Source: Rapana venosa (taxonomy: Eukaryota > Mollusca > Gastropoda > Neogastropoda > Muricidae). Taken from it: a stretch of DNA of 64,000 nt. Location: assembly GCA_028751875.1 (NCBI GenBank), contig CM054153.1, positions 27,007,052 through 27,071,051 on the forward strand. The letters are read 5' to 3'. This document shows positions 22,691 through 34,849 of this stretch, in pieces (the first letter of the stretch is position 1; every line of letters starts with the position of its first letter). Made by a program: the position numbers and the translations under genes. Under the pieces are notes generated by a model. The model was not told where the DNA came from, searched no databases, and saw nothing but the letters and a program-made list of their open reading frames with translations.

Positions 22691-23576
22691 TACATTAAGC
22701 GCATACATGCTTCTTTTTTGTGTGCTCAACTTGATAAAAAATAACAAGAACATAAGTCTACATCCAACAGGCAAACTTAAAAAAACAAAAACAAATACCA
22801 TAAGAAAACTGGAACCCTCTCCCCAACGACACACACACACCACTCATACTGAAGAATGTCAGCAATATCTGGTCTGTGCAATACAATTTTTTCTGAATTT
22901 TTTTTTTACCTCTGCTTATTCCGCAAACAATTCCGCTGCAGGAAACAATCTGTCAGTCAGTATTGCCACATAGCTTTTTACCACACTGGTGTCGAACCTG
23001 GCTAACGACAGTGTCTTCTGGGAGTTCAGTTTCCATGAGAGGTGGCTGCAGGTTTACTTCACACTGCAGTAACTCAGTTTCAACAACTTCTTCAGCACCA
23101 CACTCACTGTCAGTGTCACTGTGATCCCCGTGTGCAGGTGTGGGAGTGTGTTGATGGTCAAACAGCATCCTGTATCCTCTTCAGCGTGTCAAACACAGAC
23201 AGTGTGTTTGCATCAGGAATTCTGTCACCGTTACGCACTAACCTGATCTGACCTTGGATGCTGCTGCTGTCCTTGAGGCTGTTTGTTGGTCACACTGCAT
23301 CTAGCTGGGGGGGGGCTTCCATCTGTAGTACTGAACTTGCTGTGTTGGTTCAGCACAGGGTCAGCCATATTTGTTGATATTTCACTGGTTGGTTTCAGTG
23401 TCAACACAAAAACAGTGCAGTCCCCTTGTCCAGTGATTTTCCAGCTTGAGACTGAGTTTTTGCGAGAGGGGCAGTTAGGGTCTTTTCATCAGACACCAGG
23501 AGTACAGTAACTGTCATATTGAAGTTGAAATCGTCAATTTCATGCAGAACAGGTGAAAGGCGAACTCAAGTTGTGT

Positions 23577-23577
<1 letters not shown>

Positions 23578-23650
<73 letters not shown>
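23578..23650. repeat. (GA)n microsatellite
   Basis: Over 70 bp of GA dinucleotides, abutting a SINE tail-B fragment. Confidence 0.97.
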
Positions 23651-23653
<3 letters not shown>

Positions 23654-23663
23654 CAATGACAAA

Positions 23664-23732
23664 TTCTTTTATTTCGAGGATAATGAATAAGCCCCCATGT
23701 GCTTTTTTACATCTAGTCCCCACCCTTAGGGA
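23664..23732 (-). mobile_element. SINE family 1, short tail-B fragment
   Basis: Minus strand: GGGGACTAGATGTAAAAAAG, then CTTATTCATTATCCTCGAAA. It starts with ATCCCTAAGGGTGGGG, a variant also seen at 34.46 kb. Confidence 0.6.
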
Positions 23733-25239
23733 TAAGAGAGAGAGGGGGGGTAGGGAGAGAGAGAGAGAATAGTTAATTGTGGCAAACTTTCGAGCCCATT
23801 CTCAAGGAGACAGTGGGAAGGGGACTGGTAACACACACTTATTTTAAGTGAGAACACCCCCCCCCCCCCCCAATTCACTCCAGCCCAAATAATCATCATA
23901 GCATGGATTCCATGTCATGGTTAAATGGGTATAAGAAACACTGGTATTGAAAACGATGATTATTATCATTTTTAACTGAACAAGAACAAAGATTTGTTGC
24001 TGTTACCAAAGCTTTACAAGCCATTCAGCAGTCTCACATATTCACTTATAGATGCGGGTTTGTTTGTTTGTGGGTTTTTTAATTACTTCATTGTACAAAA
24101 CCAATTATGACGTGAAAACTTGCATGAAAACTATGTCAGTATAATTTGTGTTTAAGATCTGTTGGCAAGACAGGAGGGAGTTATAGACATCCATTGTGTT
24201 GGGTCACTGGGAACCATTAGATGACAGAGTAAGGTATGTAAATGACCCAAGGCTGTTTCTCTGGTCACATGTACTAGACAGACGAACAGACAGACAGAGA
24301 GAACAATGAACAATGAACAAAGTTTATTGCTATTTAGCAATCAAGCCGTATAGTGCTGCGGCGCGGTAATGATATCGAACGCGACACAATTACAGTGATA
24401 TGGAAACCATGGCAGTAATAGTATGTACATCAAGATTTGATACATTATTGTTCGTGTCTCAGTTTTCAAAGCTCCTTTTCCAGTCTGCAGCCAGCGAAGT
24501 CAGCCCATGTAAACCAGATCAGGTCCCAAAGAAGATGTAACTCCCGTTCAGTGCGTGCCACTGTCTCTGCGTGTTGTGTGTTAGGACGCTGCTTCCCTTT
24601 ACGAAGTCTAGCAAGCCTAACACGTTCTTCTGGTAACATGTTTCTGTTTTCTTGCTTGATGTACCAGAATACCCACTTACATCCCTCGCCAGTATCTCCA
24701 TTACAAGAGTATTCCAGGGTGATGTCATCCGACTCACACATCACAATGTTTTGATCGCCTGAACCATGTACCACAACCTTTCAAAACCGTGTGTTTCTTT
24801 TGCTATCCCGTAATCAACGCTGCACATGTTTGTCAATTAGAGTAGACACATACTCTTTCACAATACCATTGTCAAAGCCATCTACTGTGCAGCCAACTGT
24901 CTGCTCTTCCTGCACATCAGACAACTCAGGAGACACAATGATCTTGCTGTCTGTTGCTGGTTCACACGGCAGATCAAATGAATCTGGTGTGGCTAAGACA
25001 TTCACTGCACTGTCGACACACAGCTCTGTGTACACGCTGGTTTGTTTTTCTTCTGTCTCCACTCCGTCTCCATGCAAGGAGTCACTGTCACACAAGACCG
25101 GCGTTTCTAAGACACTGTCCTCTTCACACTGACGACTTGCCTGTTTCTGGTGTTGTCCTGGATCTTGAACGTCCAGGACTTTGCAAGTGTGGCTTTTGTA
25201 CGATAAACGCTGCAAGTTGTAAATTAGAGGTACCGCCAT

Positions 25240-25795
25240 TTCTGTTCAAATACGATTGTCAAAGCCTTATGTGAAAGATGACCTGCTCATTCCCCCCACT
25301 TCAACAACTCGGATCACAGGGATCATTGTTCCAGTTGCTGGCAAGGCAGATAAATGAATTTTGAGCTTAAAGACATTCATGCATTTGTAACACACGACAG
25401 CTCTGTGTCAAGAGCTGGGTTGGTTCTTCTTCATGTCTATTTCCCATGCAAGGACCGTACCAAAGAACGGGTTAACAAAAATCCTCTTCAAACATGAACA
25501 GACTAAATCCTGTCTTTCATTGATATGACTATGATTTGAATGTCGCAGCATTGAAGGCTTTTGTGATAAACTGAACTCCAAAGTTGTCTTAGCAGAGGCA
25601 TAGCAGTTAATTTGAACGTGTCAGAGCTTCGATTTTCAAGATGAAAACAAGCTTACTCTGAGCCCTTAAGAAATCGTGACAGCAGACATTAATGTCTTTC
25701 ATCTACATTTTCGAGGCATATCAAATACATTTTAAATCTTAAATGCACAAATTTGCTGCACTTGCTCAACTAATGTGGTACAGTTTCTGTCGTGG
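25240..25795. other. Intronic sequence, no gene seen
   Basis: No repeat family or coding segment recognised. Confidence 0.4.
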
Positions 25796-25797
25796 CG

Positions 25798-25798
25798 C

Positions 25799-25858
<60 letters not shown>
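25798..25858. repeat. (GA)n microsatellite
   Basis: GA dinucleotides with a single GG interruption. Confidence 0.96.
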
Positions 25859-25860
<2 letters not shown>

Positions 25861-26204
25861 CGTCTTTTTCAAGGGTCATAGATATACATTCACATTCTTT
25901 TTTCTTTCGTGTAGCCCTTGCCCTGATTCGGGACTAAAATGATATCATTGAATCTATGATTCAAAGAAAAGAAATAGAAATGAAAAAAAACCCAATCCAA
26001 ATCAGTTTACATGCACCTCATTGATTTCAAACTAACTGTAACATAATGCCTGATAAAATTATCAATACAGTATATATACACAGACTCACATTTTCAACAA
26101 AGAAACATACTCCTTTTGCCAACTATAACATTAATTACACAGGCATACTGATTATGGGTACATAAACTAGATAGAATGAAACAGAGAGAAGGAGATAACA
26201 GGAA

Positions 26205-26213
26205 GGTGAGAGA

Positions 26214-26281
<68 letters not shown>

Positions 26282-26295
26282 CAGACAGACAAATA
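26205..26295. repeat. (GA)n and (GACA)n microsatellite
   Basis: GA tract passing into GACA units, directly before a SINE head. Confidence 0.96.
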
Positions 26296-26304
26296 AGAAG
26301 GACG

Positions 26305-26718
26305 GACGGACGGTGGCAGGATGGTTAAGACGTTTGCCTGCCAACAAGTAAACCGTGAGGTTCTGGGTTCGATTCCCAGCCTCGCCCTTTCTTCCCAGTT
26401 TGACAAAAAAAATCGAACTGAATGTCAAAGTCCTTCGGATGAGACTATAAACCGAGGCCCCGTGTGCGAACGCATGCAGAACATCTTGCGCACACGTTAA
26501 ATCCTGTTCCGCTTTTCGAAAGAGTAGGCCATTGTGTGCCGGTGGGAACAGATGACAAAATTTACAAAACCGCATACACACGGGGACTGGATGTAAAAAC
26601 GCACATGAGTGCTTATTCTATTATCCTCGATATAAAAAAAAGTCATCTGAGCGCTTTGATTTGTTGCTTTACAAGATTCAGCGCTATATAAATTCCATAC
26701 ATTATTATTATTATTATA
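26305..26718 (+). mobile_element. Chimeric SINE: H2 head, family-1 centre, tail B plus TTA-tail block
   Basis: Head GGTGGCAGGATGGTTAAGAC with perfect B box GGGTTCGATTCCC differs from other family-1 heads. The centre (GTCCTTCGGATGAGACTATA) and tail B (GAGTGCTTATTCTATTATCC) are family 1. A further block (TTTGATTTGTTGCTTTACAA, CGCTATATAAATTCCATACA, (TTA)n) is that of the family-2 SINE at 28.7 kb. A clear mosaic. Confidence 0.85.
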
Positions 26719-26719
26719 A

Positions 26720-28668
26720 ATGTCAAAACAAACAAAAAAATATTAATGAAACACCATCCGAAGCCTTTTCCGCGTTTAATGCTGCTATTGATAACGAGAC
26801 ATAATTCTTAATGTATAGACTGCGAAAGGACATCCAAATGTTAAACACAATTTTCAACAATCTGTTGAAAAACAAATAACGTAATTGCATACGCAAATAC
26901 CCTATAAAAAAAATCCCAAAGAAGAAAAGAAGACCCCCCCCAAAAAAAAAAAAAAAAAAGAGAGTAGAGAATAGTGGAAAGAAAGAAAGATTTAAATGCC
27001 GACGTTATCTTTGTTTTGTTCTAGTTTTTGACCGCGCCCATGACATTCTGTAAAAACTTATATCTTCGACAGACGGCAAAGTCTGTTCATCTTCCATGGA
27101 AAAGTGGTTGGATTTTTTTGCCCTTTTTTGCCACAGGCCTTTCTTCGGCGCATAATTACGAAGAAAAGTGTATGAAGTTATGAACTTGTTTATAATTTTC
27201 TGATCATATCTGTATTCAATCTTTTTAACCACTCATGTTTAACTACTTATATAATAAATGCCAGGTTGACTGTGATCATGAAATGCCTTTATGAATTCTT
27301 AAAGTTCCATGAGCAGGCTTAATAAAGGCTGTGTAACTCGAACAACTCATGAACACAAATAAAGATATGCAAATCATGCTAACCGAAGGTAGGAGAGGAA
27401 TTGAAGACTGTTGGAGGATAAGGGATTGATCCATAAGATAAATAGCGATGCAACAGCAACGCAAGTAAAATTTGTCTGAAAGATAAGCATAAGAAGGAAC
27501 AAAACCAAAAATATAGCGAGAAAAAACAAATAAGCAAAAACTCAAGACAACGAGTCGCAAACATCCATGTCAAAACCAATGTCTTCAATACTTCTCTGAT
27601 GTGGAAAGCAAACGTCAGATAGATATGGATTTATTACAACTATCACCTTTGCAAAGCAGATCACTTCTATAGACAGGAGTAGCTGCATACAATCCGCTTA
27701 ATATATCGTCAATATATCATCTTCTTTTGTGTTATCAGTTGCAGCAGTTAATCTGAGTATTTCTGAGTCAGTGTAAAAGAAGACTATCAAGTTTTGACAT
27801 GATTGTTTGCATCGAGCGTGCAACTGTTACTGTAGATAAGTTGTCCTTCTCCTTCGCATATGGGCAAAGCCAGCAAGACCTGCCGCTGATGCAGGAGTAC
27901 GCAAGGGGATGCCAGTTTTGGCATCTGGATGATCAGTCCTGACAGAAAAAAATCATGATGATTTATCCTTTGAGGTTTTTTTTTTATCCTTACGTTTTTT
28001 TCCGTTCAGTTTGATTCCTGTATAGACACACACTTACGTGCGCGCGCGCACGTATGTATCAGCATTATTAAGCGTGCGTGTTATTAGCTTCGGCACTCCT
28101 CTCCTTTACTGTGACGCAATCATTTTTCTAAACACAGTTGCTTTCCTTGACCATAAGCTTGCCTGGTTTTTGTCTGTTGGCTAATTTTGTTCGACATGTC
28201 AACAAGTGATATCTTTGGGATTTCAGGCTCTCCAGTGTTATGATTCTTTAAAAAAAAAATCTGTTGTACAAAAAGTGACATCAGATGGATTCAGCCAGCT
28301 TTAGGGAACTTTAATTTGGTGAAAAATCATCACATTGCTTCAAGGGGACTAGTTGAACAGTTCAAGCCAAGTAAGATAGCAGCCCTAATTTTCAAACCTT
28401 TTAAAAAATTTTCAGCATTCAGTGACATATTTTGAAAATTTGTAAAAAAATAAATACAGTCATCTATTAAAAAACTGTGAAATAATCTCAAAAGTAGACA
28501 TTATAAGCTTTTCAATGATGTATAATGTGTATGTCATTATTATGTTGGGGAAGTCTGTTGAATTTTTCAAATATAGCCAAAATCACGCGTCACCACAAAA
28601 TGGCGAGATCCATTTCACTGCGACTCCTTTGAGTTAAGCGGGTGAATGCCACATCTCACATGTGTGGA
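26720..28668. other. Intronic, A/T-rich sequence, no gene seen
   Basis: Poly-A at 26944-26959. Several short frames on both strands have no splice context. Nothing recognised. Confidence 0.45.
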
Positions 28669-29112
28669 TCGGTGGTCTAGAGGTAACGCGCCTGTCTAGA
28701 AAGGGAAAAGTCCGGGTCTGAAGTGTGCAGCGGTTCGTACCCCGTTTGGACCGGAAAACTTTTCCCCCATTCATTAGACTATGAGTGGTGGTCTGGGCGC
28801 TAGTCTTTCGGATGAGACGTAATTATTTAGCGCACGTAAAAGAACCCACGGCAACAAGAGAGTTGTCCCTGGCAAAATTCTTAGAAAAAAAGCCACTCTG
28901 ATAGGGAAACAAATACAGTTGCAGAAAAAAAAGGGTGGCGCTGCGCTTGTGGCGACGCGCTCTCCCGCTCTCCCCGGGGAGAGCAGCCCGAATTTCACGG
29001 AGAGAAATCTGCCGTGACTTAAAGTGGTATGAAATGAAATCTGAGCGCTTTGATTTGTTGCTTTACAAGATTCAGCACTATATAAATTCGATACATTATT
29101 ATTATTATTATT
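28669..29112 (+). mobile_element. tRNA-derived SINE, family 2, full length
   Basis: Head GGATCGGTGGTCTAGAGGTA with degraded B box CGGTTCGTACCCC, then AGTGGTGGTCTGGGCGCTAG, CTTTCGGATGAGACG and TTAGCGCACGTAAAAGAACC. A conserved 3' domain follows (GAGAGCAGCCCGAATTTCAC, GGAGAGAAATCTGCCGTGAC), then the GCGCTTTGATTTGTTGC...TATATAAATTC tail and (ATT)n. It passes into an (AGT)n array. The best-preserved copy of this family here. Confidence 0.88.
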
Positions 29113-29114
29113 AT

Positions 29115-29194
<80 letters not shown>

Positions 29195-29195
29195 T
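29113..29195. repeat. (AGT)n trinucleotide microsatellite
   Basis: About 27 AGT units immediately after the SINE (ATT)n tail, probably grown from it. Confidence 0.96.
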
Positions 29196-29789
29196 CTCAA
29201 CAACCACCCAAATTGAGCAACCAGGAGATGGACTAGCTCCTTGTTGACTCGGGAAGAAAAAAAGAGGGACACTTGTGCAAACCACCACAAAGACATAGGT
29301 ATTTACGAACAAAACGTTTATTGTATTCACCCACATCACCGAGTAAATCACACTGTTTTGCTAATTTCCCATAAATCCTCCCTGCATCTTACACAAGACT
29401 ATATCTTCCAAGATAATGGCACCGCAAAATCTCAATTTCAATTCAAATTTCATGCTCCTTAACACTAATTCATCCTCACAACATGTTTCTATTTTTATTA
29501 TTGGACAAGGTCATAAAGACAGTGTAGACGATAGGAGGAGGAACCAATTGGTGAATACAATCGAGTCATGATGTCTAAAGCTCCACCAACCACAGAAACC
29601 GTTTCATGGCTGTCACCTTAAGATGATAAGCTCATATAAAAGCTGCGCAGCTATACAGAAATGTAAACGCCAAAATCATAGAGAATTGTTTTGTTGTTCC
29701 TGGTATCAAGACCCTTGCTTATCTCAAGAGCCACATTAGGACATTCATTGTATGTGGGGGGAAAAACCCATATAAATGTTCTTTAAAAC

Positions 29790-30640
29790 GAGATAAAACC
29801 ACCACTTTAAAAAGGCGTTTGATAGCGTGGCACAGAATGTTGTGGGCCACAATGAACTAACAGAACGCGGCAAACTGATCAATATGCTGATCAACACAAT
29901 CAAGCAAAAAGAAGTGGTATGGTACTAATTCAAGACAGCTGAGCTCAGGTTCCACATGTATGTCGGTGTCATTCTACAGCCAATAGTGAAACATGTCCCA
30001 GCAGATTATCATGGCACGGTAGGTAAAAAACAAAACAGCAGATCATCATACATTAATGTTCTTCGGTTGACGTCAATTGGCAAATCCTTCATAAATTTTA
30101 CAGATAACATGAACAGGCTCGTGATAAAGAAAAAATCGCCAATCTTGTGCCCCCTACTCCAGATCTGGAAAAGAAACGATGCAGAAACAACAGTGCAAAA
30201 CCCTTCTGCAGAAATGACAGTCTGAAAAATATAAATTGAAGGAGAAAAAGGCAAAAACTGATGCCGAGCAGCACTAGGACAGCTGAGACAAGGATCGATG
30301 CTGGACAACAAACTGGGACGAAGTATCTTTCGTTCACCCTCAATGATCCGAGCTAAACGACCGAAGCTTTATCAGGAGCTGCGCTGAGAGTAGCGGCACT
30401 TCAGACAAAGTGATAAGAACACCACTCTCAAGACAGAACTGAAACAGCTCCATGCTCTAGTACTGTCTGCCTTTCCGCATGCAAGTGAGTCATGGGCGGC
30501 ATTTTCAGGACAGCAGCCATGAGCAAGACTATCGTCAAAAGTGACTCACTATAAAAAAAAATTCTTCAGACCACATGAAAAAAGACAGAAATGCTGCGGT
30601 CAAGTGACAACAATCAGGGGACTATCAAAGGCCATGCTCT
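29790..30640 (+). mobile_element. Heavily decayed reverse-transcriptase relic
   Basis: HFKKAFDSVAQNV at 29797-29840 matches RT domain 3 (DFKKAFDSV). Further on, ASESWAAF (30480-30500) corresponds to the LYA.ESW box near the C-terminus. The intervening order is right for one element, with many stops and indels. Confidence 0.6.
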
Positions 30641-30771
30641 AAGGGGCAGTTCATGCACAAGGTAACAAAACAACAGAGAAAGGATGAACAGAGAAAAAAA
30701 GTCTGCCCGGATTTCCACTATCACTGGAGCGGAGACAACTTGTGCAGAGTTTGACAGTGTGTCGAAGATAA

Positions 30772-30775
<4 letters not shown>

Positions 30776-30807
<32 letters not shown>
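30776..30807. repeat. (GT)n microsatellite
   Basis: GT tract of about 30 bp. Confidence 0.95.
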
Positions 30808-30809
<2 letters not shown>

Positions 30810-31429
30810 TGAAGAGACAGTTTCATTGTGACAGCAACAAACACTGGTTTTGTTTGTTTTTGGTTGGTGATGTGGTGGGAGGAGGGGGGGGGTGTGTGCA
30901 GAGATATGAAAATACCGCCAGGTTTCACTGAGTCTTCAGACTTTTCATCGTTTCGTAAAATCAATTATAGTTTATAGCAGAATGCAACTTGTGCGAAGAA
31001 AAAGCCACAAACAACAAGCCATCTCACATTATACAACACAAAGGCACAGTTCCTTCACACTACTCAACCAAACTGTAAGATATGAATTTAGAGCGACCCA
31101 GAAGCACTATTACTGATATAAAAGAAAATAAGCTCTATATGTATGCAACTGTATATTCAATAAAAAAGTTAAAGTAACTCATTTACATATCAGCTCACAC
31201 AGCTCTCAAAAAATGCCTTTAGAAAATAAGGATTCACTGGAAAATAAAAATTATCCTTTTTAGAAATGCGAATAGTGTGCATATGTGTGTGTGCTTTTAA
31301 ATTGTGATGTGTGTGTAAAAATCAAAGTTAAACTTTTATTTCCAAATGGCACTTTAAAATTCAGTGCATTTGGTTTTGTTCATCAAGCTATCTACCTTAA
31401 AATAAGAAAAAACAACCCATAGTCGTAAA

Positions 31430-31990
31430 AGTAGAACTTTGCAATGATAAAGCTACTTAATTGCTTTATGAAATAACAGCAGAGCATACAAGACAGAGCA
31501 TGTAAAGTAGTTGTTTTTTTAAACTAAACTATCTGCTGCCGTTACAGCCTTTTGACACTAAGTAACTCTATCATTGCAAGGTGTGAGAAACAAAATAAAT
31601 TTCCCTAGCAAAATAAGAGCAGAGCATTTATAGTTCTTTTAAAAAAAAATCCTTTTTCTCATGAAGTAAATTACCACCTGTTGCCGTCACAATTGGCACA
31701 TCTTTCGATTCTAAGAAGCTTTTTCATTGCGTAATGTGAGACACTGAAGGGTAGTGACAAAGTGCGTAAACGGGCTACGCCATAAAGCGGACTCGAAGTC
31801 AAACACCTAAACAAAATAACAGCAGAGCATGCAAAGTTCTCTCTTATCTTCTTACCCTTTTTTTTTTATACATAAAAGCAATTTTCTTACTGCTATTACA
31901 CACAGTACATCTTTTGACACTTAGCTGTTTTATCATTGCAAAGTGTGAGGTATAAAAGCGTCAATCGGCTAAGCCACAATCTAGAACGGA
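31430..31990 (+). repeat. Diverged tandem repeat, about 150-210-bp period, three copies
   Basis: AAATAACAGCAGAGCAT (or close variants) recurs near 31472, 31603 and 31813. Each copy is followed by an A/T run, a CTGCTGCCGTTAC-like block, CTTTTGACACTAAG and TCATTGCAAGGTGTGAG (31571, 31724 and 31934). Old local duplication inside the intron; no known family. Confidence 0.75.
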
Positions 31991-32189
31991 AGTTAAATTT
32001 TTTTTAAACCACCAAAAAAACCCTCCAACCGATCAAAAAACAACAAACAAACCCAAAACAAATACTGACAAAAACGTAAGTGGCGCTTTTTGAGTGATGA
32101 AATAGTGCTGGATATAAGTGAAGTTGTACTGATTAAATCTGCGTTGATTTAAAAAAAAATATTGAGGAAGGTAACACACTATTTGTGAC

Positions 32190-32830
32190 ACAGCACGTCG
32201 AACTCCTCAGGGTCTTCTTCTCTCGTTCACTTTACACCGTCAGATGTATACGGGAAAAGTAATGGCATGTCCTTTTCCAGCTCCTCTCGTGGGCCGTATA
32301 GCTTGGTTTGCAGGGTTATCTACGTTGGCCACACTATTTTCCTCGAGTCGCTGTATAGCGCGCATCTTTGAAGGATGTTCTCGCCAGTCTGGTTTTTGTT
32401 TTGTTTTTAACCATAGACACACAGGGGAGAAGGAACGAGTTTCAGCTTAGTGGACACGAGGTCATTTAGCCTGTTGAGCGCTGTGCGGAGTCTTAGAATG
32501 AAGACCTGTTCTTCTCTTTTCAGATGGTGGTAGTCGTCCTTCTCTACCCTAGGTGGGACCTTTGATTTAATGATTGTTTTCTTTTCATAGAAGGTGAGGC
32601 TGCTTTCGCGCTGTTCTTTCTGTGCCCCCTGTTTTGCAAGTTCTGCAGCCTGTTCGTCGCCAGGTATACCACAGTGAGCAGGGATCCATTCCAGCGCTGC
32701 ACGTTTGTTTTGGGTCAGGAGCTGCAGTTCCTGCTGGAGTTCTGTTTCTTTGTCTGCAGACAGGGTCTGTAGGATTGACAGAGCATCGGCAAGAAAAACC
32801 ACTTGCTGACATTCATTTTTGGAGAGTCTG
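32190..32830 (-). mobile_element. LINE relic: RNase H domain and C-terminus
   Basis: Minus strand reads VVFLADALSILQTL, then ALEWIPAHCGIPGDEQAAEL, then LRTALNRLND, and a decayed Cys/His tail near 32380-32450. This is the RNase H and tail of a jockey/I-like LINE protein. The WIPAHCGI motif differs from the two elements at 8 and 52 kb, so this is another family. Confidence 0.8.
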
Positions 32831-32889
32831 ATCACGGTGGCCTCTCGGAGTGACCAACGCATTATGTCACAATTTGTTACGCAGCGCGT

Positions 32890-34185
32890 TGAGCACTCCC
32901 CCCCCCCCCCCCCCTTCCCCCAGGTCTGAAGTGTTTTGTAACAATTGTGACATAGCGCGCTGTTGAGACAGCACATCAGAACAACCTTCGGACTGGGCTG
33001 TGAAGCTTTACGCAAAATATGATGCCACGTGAACATGAGATTGCTTTGTACTGTTCTCCCTGCCAAAAGAGCGGCAATGTCAACAGCAATATGTCATTTT
33101 CAGTATTTAGTTCAATGTTCTCTCTGTCAATTTTCCCCTGTAAATTTCTGTTGTTACATTACTAAACCTCGCCGTTTTAGTCAATTATACAAGCACAAGC
33201 ATGCATTCCCAAACACGCTTTCTCCCTCACAGACAGGCAAACAGACAGACAGACAAACTGACAGACAGACTCTCTTTCTGAAGCAGACTTCTCGACATCC
33301 ACCCACATAAAAGTTCACAGTAGTGTGCCTTACCCTGATCCGTCCACACTGCCAATGCTGCACACACAAAGAAAGGAAAAAAGACGAATCTGTAAAAACA
33401 GTTGTGCTTCATACTTTTTGGTTTCATGACACAAACGTGGTTTCTTAATCACTCTCTTTTTTTAAAAAGTTTGAATCGGAGCCACTCCAATCTGTCTTGT
33501 TGGTACATTTGTATGATGAGAAAGTAAACCATCAATCTTGTGCTTCATGAAAAATAGCAAGATAAGCAATAGGTGGGCTGACCTAACTAAATGCATCATT
33601 AATGTAGTGAACAAAGACTCTGGGAGGTGAATATACGAGTAATAGCTTGGTTCTTCAGTGTATTATTTACTTGATAAACAAAGACACGATGAGGTCAATA
33701 ATGATAACAAAGAAGATAACGCTAAATTTAATGAACGACAGCCATAAGCAAAACAATACAGAAATTCTCATATGGATTATACATGTGTGCATACAAACAC
33801 ACACAAACTTACGTGCTCTTACACGCATGTGCATACAACGCACGCACCCGCACACACACACATACACACATGGTCCAGCCAGAGGTGTTGTCATTGTAAG
33901 ATCTTGTACTATGTGGAGAGCAACTTTTTCGACAGCCCATTTTTTATTGTTATGAATGGCGAGTTTAAATTTTTCATCTTATTATTGTATCTTTAGTAGC
34001 AGCTTTGTCTCGGTTATATTAAAAGATACATGTTCAGAATGTTCTTTGAAAAAAATCAACTGAAATGACTGACGTGAGTTGTTTTGATTAGTGTAACTTA
34101 TATTTGCCAATGTAACGTCATAAAAAGTTGATATAATTCATCATACGTAAAAAATGATTTAAAAAATCACGATAACTTATATCAA
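32890..34185. other. Intronic sequence with poly-C and (CAGA)n, no gene seen
   Basis: C run at 32898-32914 and a GACA repeat near 33238-33270. No gene recognised. Confidence 0.45.
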
Positions 34186-34187
34186 TG

Positions 34188-34249
34188 AGAGAGGGGGGGG
34201 GGGGAGGAAGGAGAGCGAGAAGGGAGAGAGAGGGGGAGAGGGAGAGAGG

Positions 34250-34317
<68 letters not shown>

Positions 34318-34345
34318 CGAAGACAGACAGAGACAGACAGACAGA
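34188..34345. repeat. (GA)n / (GACA)n compound microsatellite
   Basis: G-rich GA tract passing into GACA and GATA units. Confidence 0.96.
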
Positions 34346-34371
34346 TAGATAGAGAGGGATATTACATCAAA

Positions 34372-34462
34372 TCAAATCAATCATTTTCTCTATTTGGAGG
34401 ATAACGAATAAGCACTCAAATGATTTATTACATCCTGTCCCCCTCCCCCTTATCAGGGATAA
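34372..34462 (-). mobile_element. SINE family 1, short tail-B fragment
   Basis: Minus strand GGACAGGATGTAATAAATC, GAGTGCTTATTCGTTATCCT. Same truncated variant as at 23.7 kb, and likewise next to (GA)n. Confidence 0.6.
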
Positions 34463-34703
34463 CATCATGAGAGAAACCGCGCGCGCGCGCACACACACAA
34501 AGAAAGCAACAAACAAGAGAAACAAAACAAATGAAGGAAATAAACTAACAACAAATCCCATTTCAAGAAACGTATCCCTCCACCTCCCTAAAAAGAAGCA
34601 ACAACCAAAAAACCCAACCACCACCAGCACACTTAACAAAACAAACCACACAAAATTATATTTTGGCAAAGTAACAATAAACTTCACCAATATTCATCAT
34701 TAG

Positions 34704-34790
<87 letters not shown>

Positions 34791-34808
34791 GACAGACAGA
34801 CAGACAGA
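34704..34808. repeat. (GA)n / (CAGA)n microsatellite
   Basis: Over 80 bp of GA followed by CAGA units. Confidence 0.97.
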
Positions 34809-34849
34809 GACCGAGAATGACAGAGACATGAACAAAATTTATTCTTTAG

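Larger units (their letters stand above)
22953..25239 (-). other. Unidentified minus-strand open frames (acidic protein-like), possible decayed gene or element
   Basis: Three minus-strand frames lie close together: 25239-24814 (141 codons, acidic, Val/Ser/Asp-rich, with CDSDSLHGDGVETEEKQTS), 24774-24466 (102 codons, with GEGCKWVFWYIKQENRNMLP and LARLRKGKQRPNTQHAE) and 23168-22953 (71 codons, with HGDHSDTDSECGAEEVVETE). Composition is unlike the surrounding repeats. The first two are separated by a stop and need a frame change to join. I recognise no domain. Candidates are a decayed unknown transposon ORF, a retrogene fragment, or chance frames. Confidence 0.3.
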
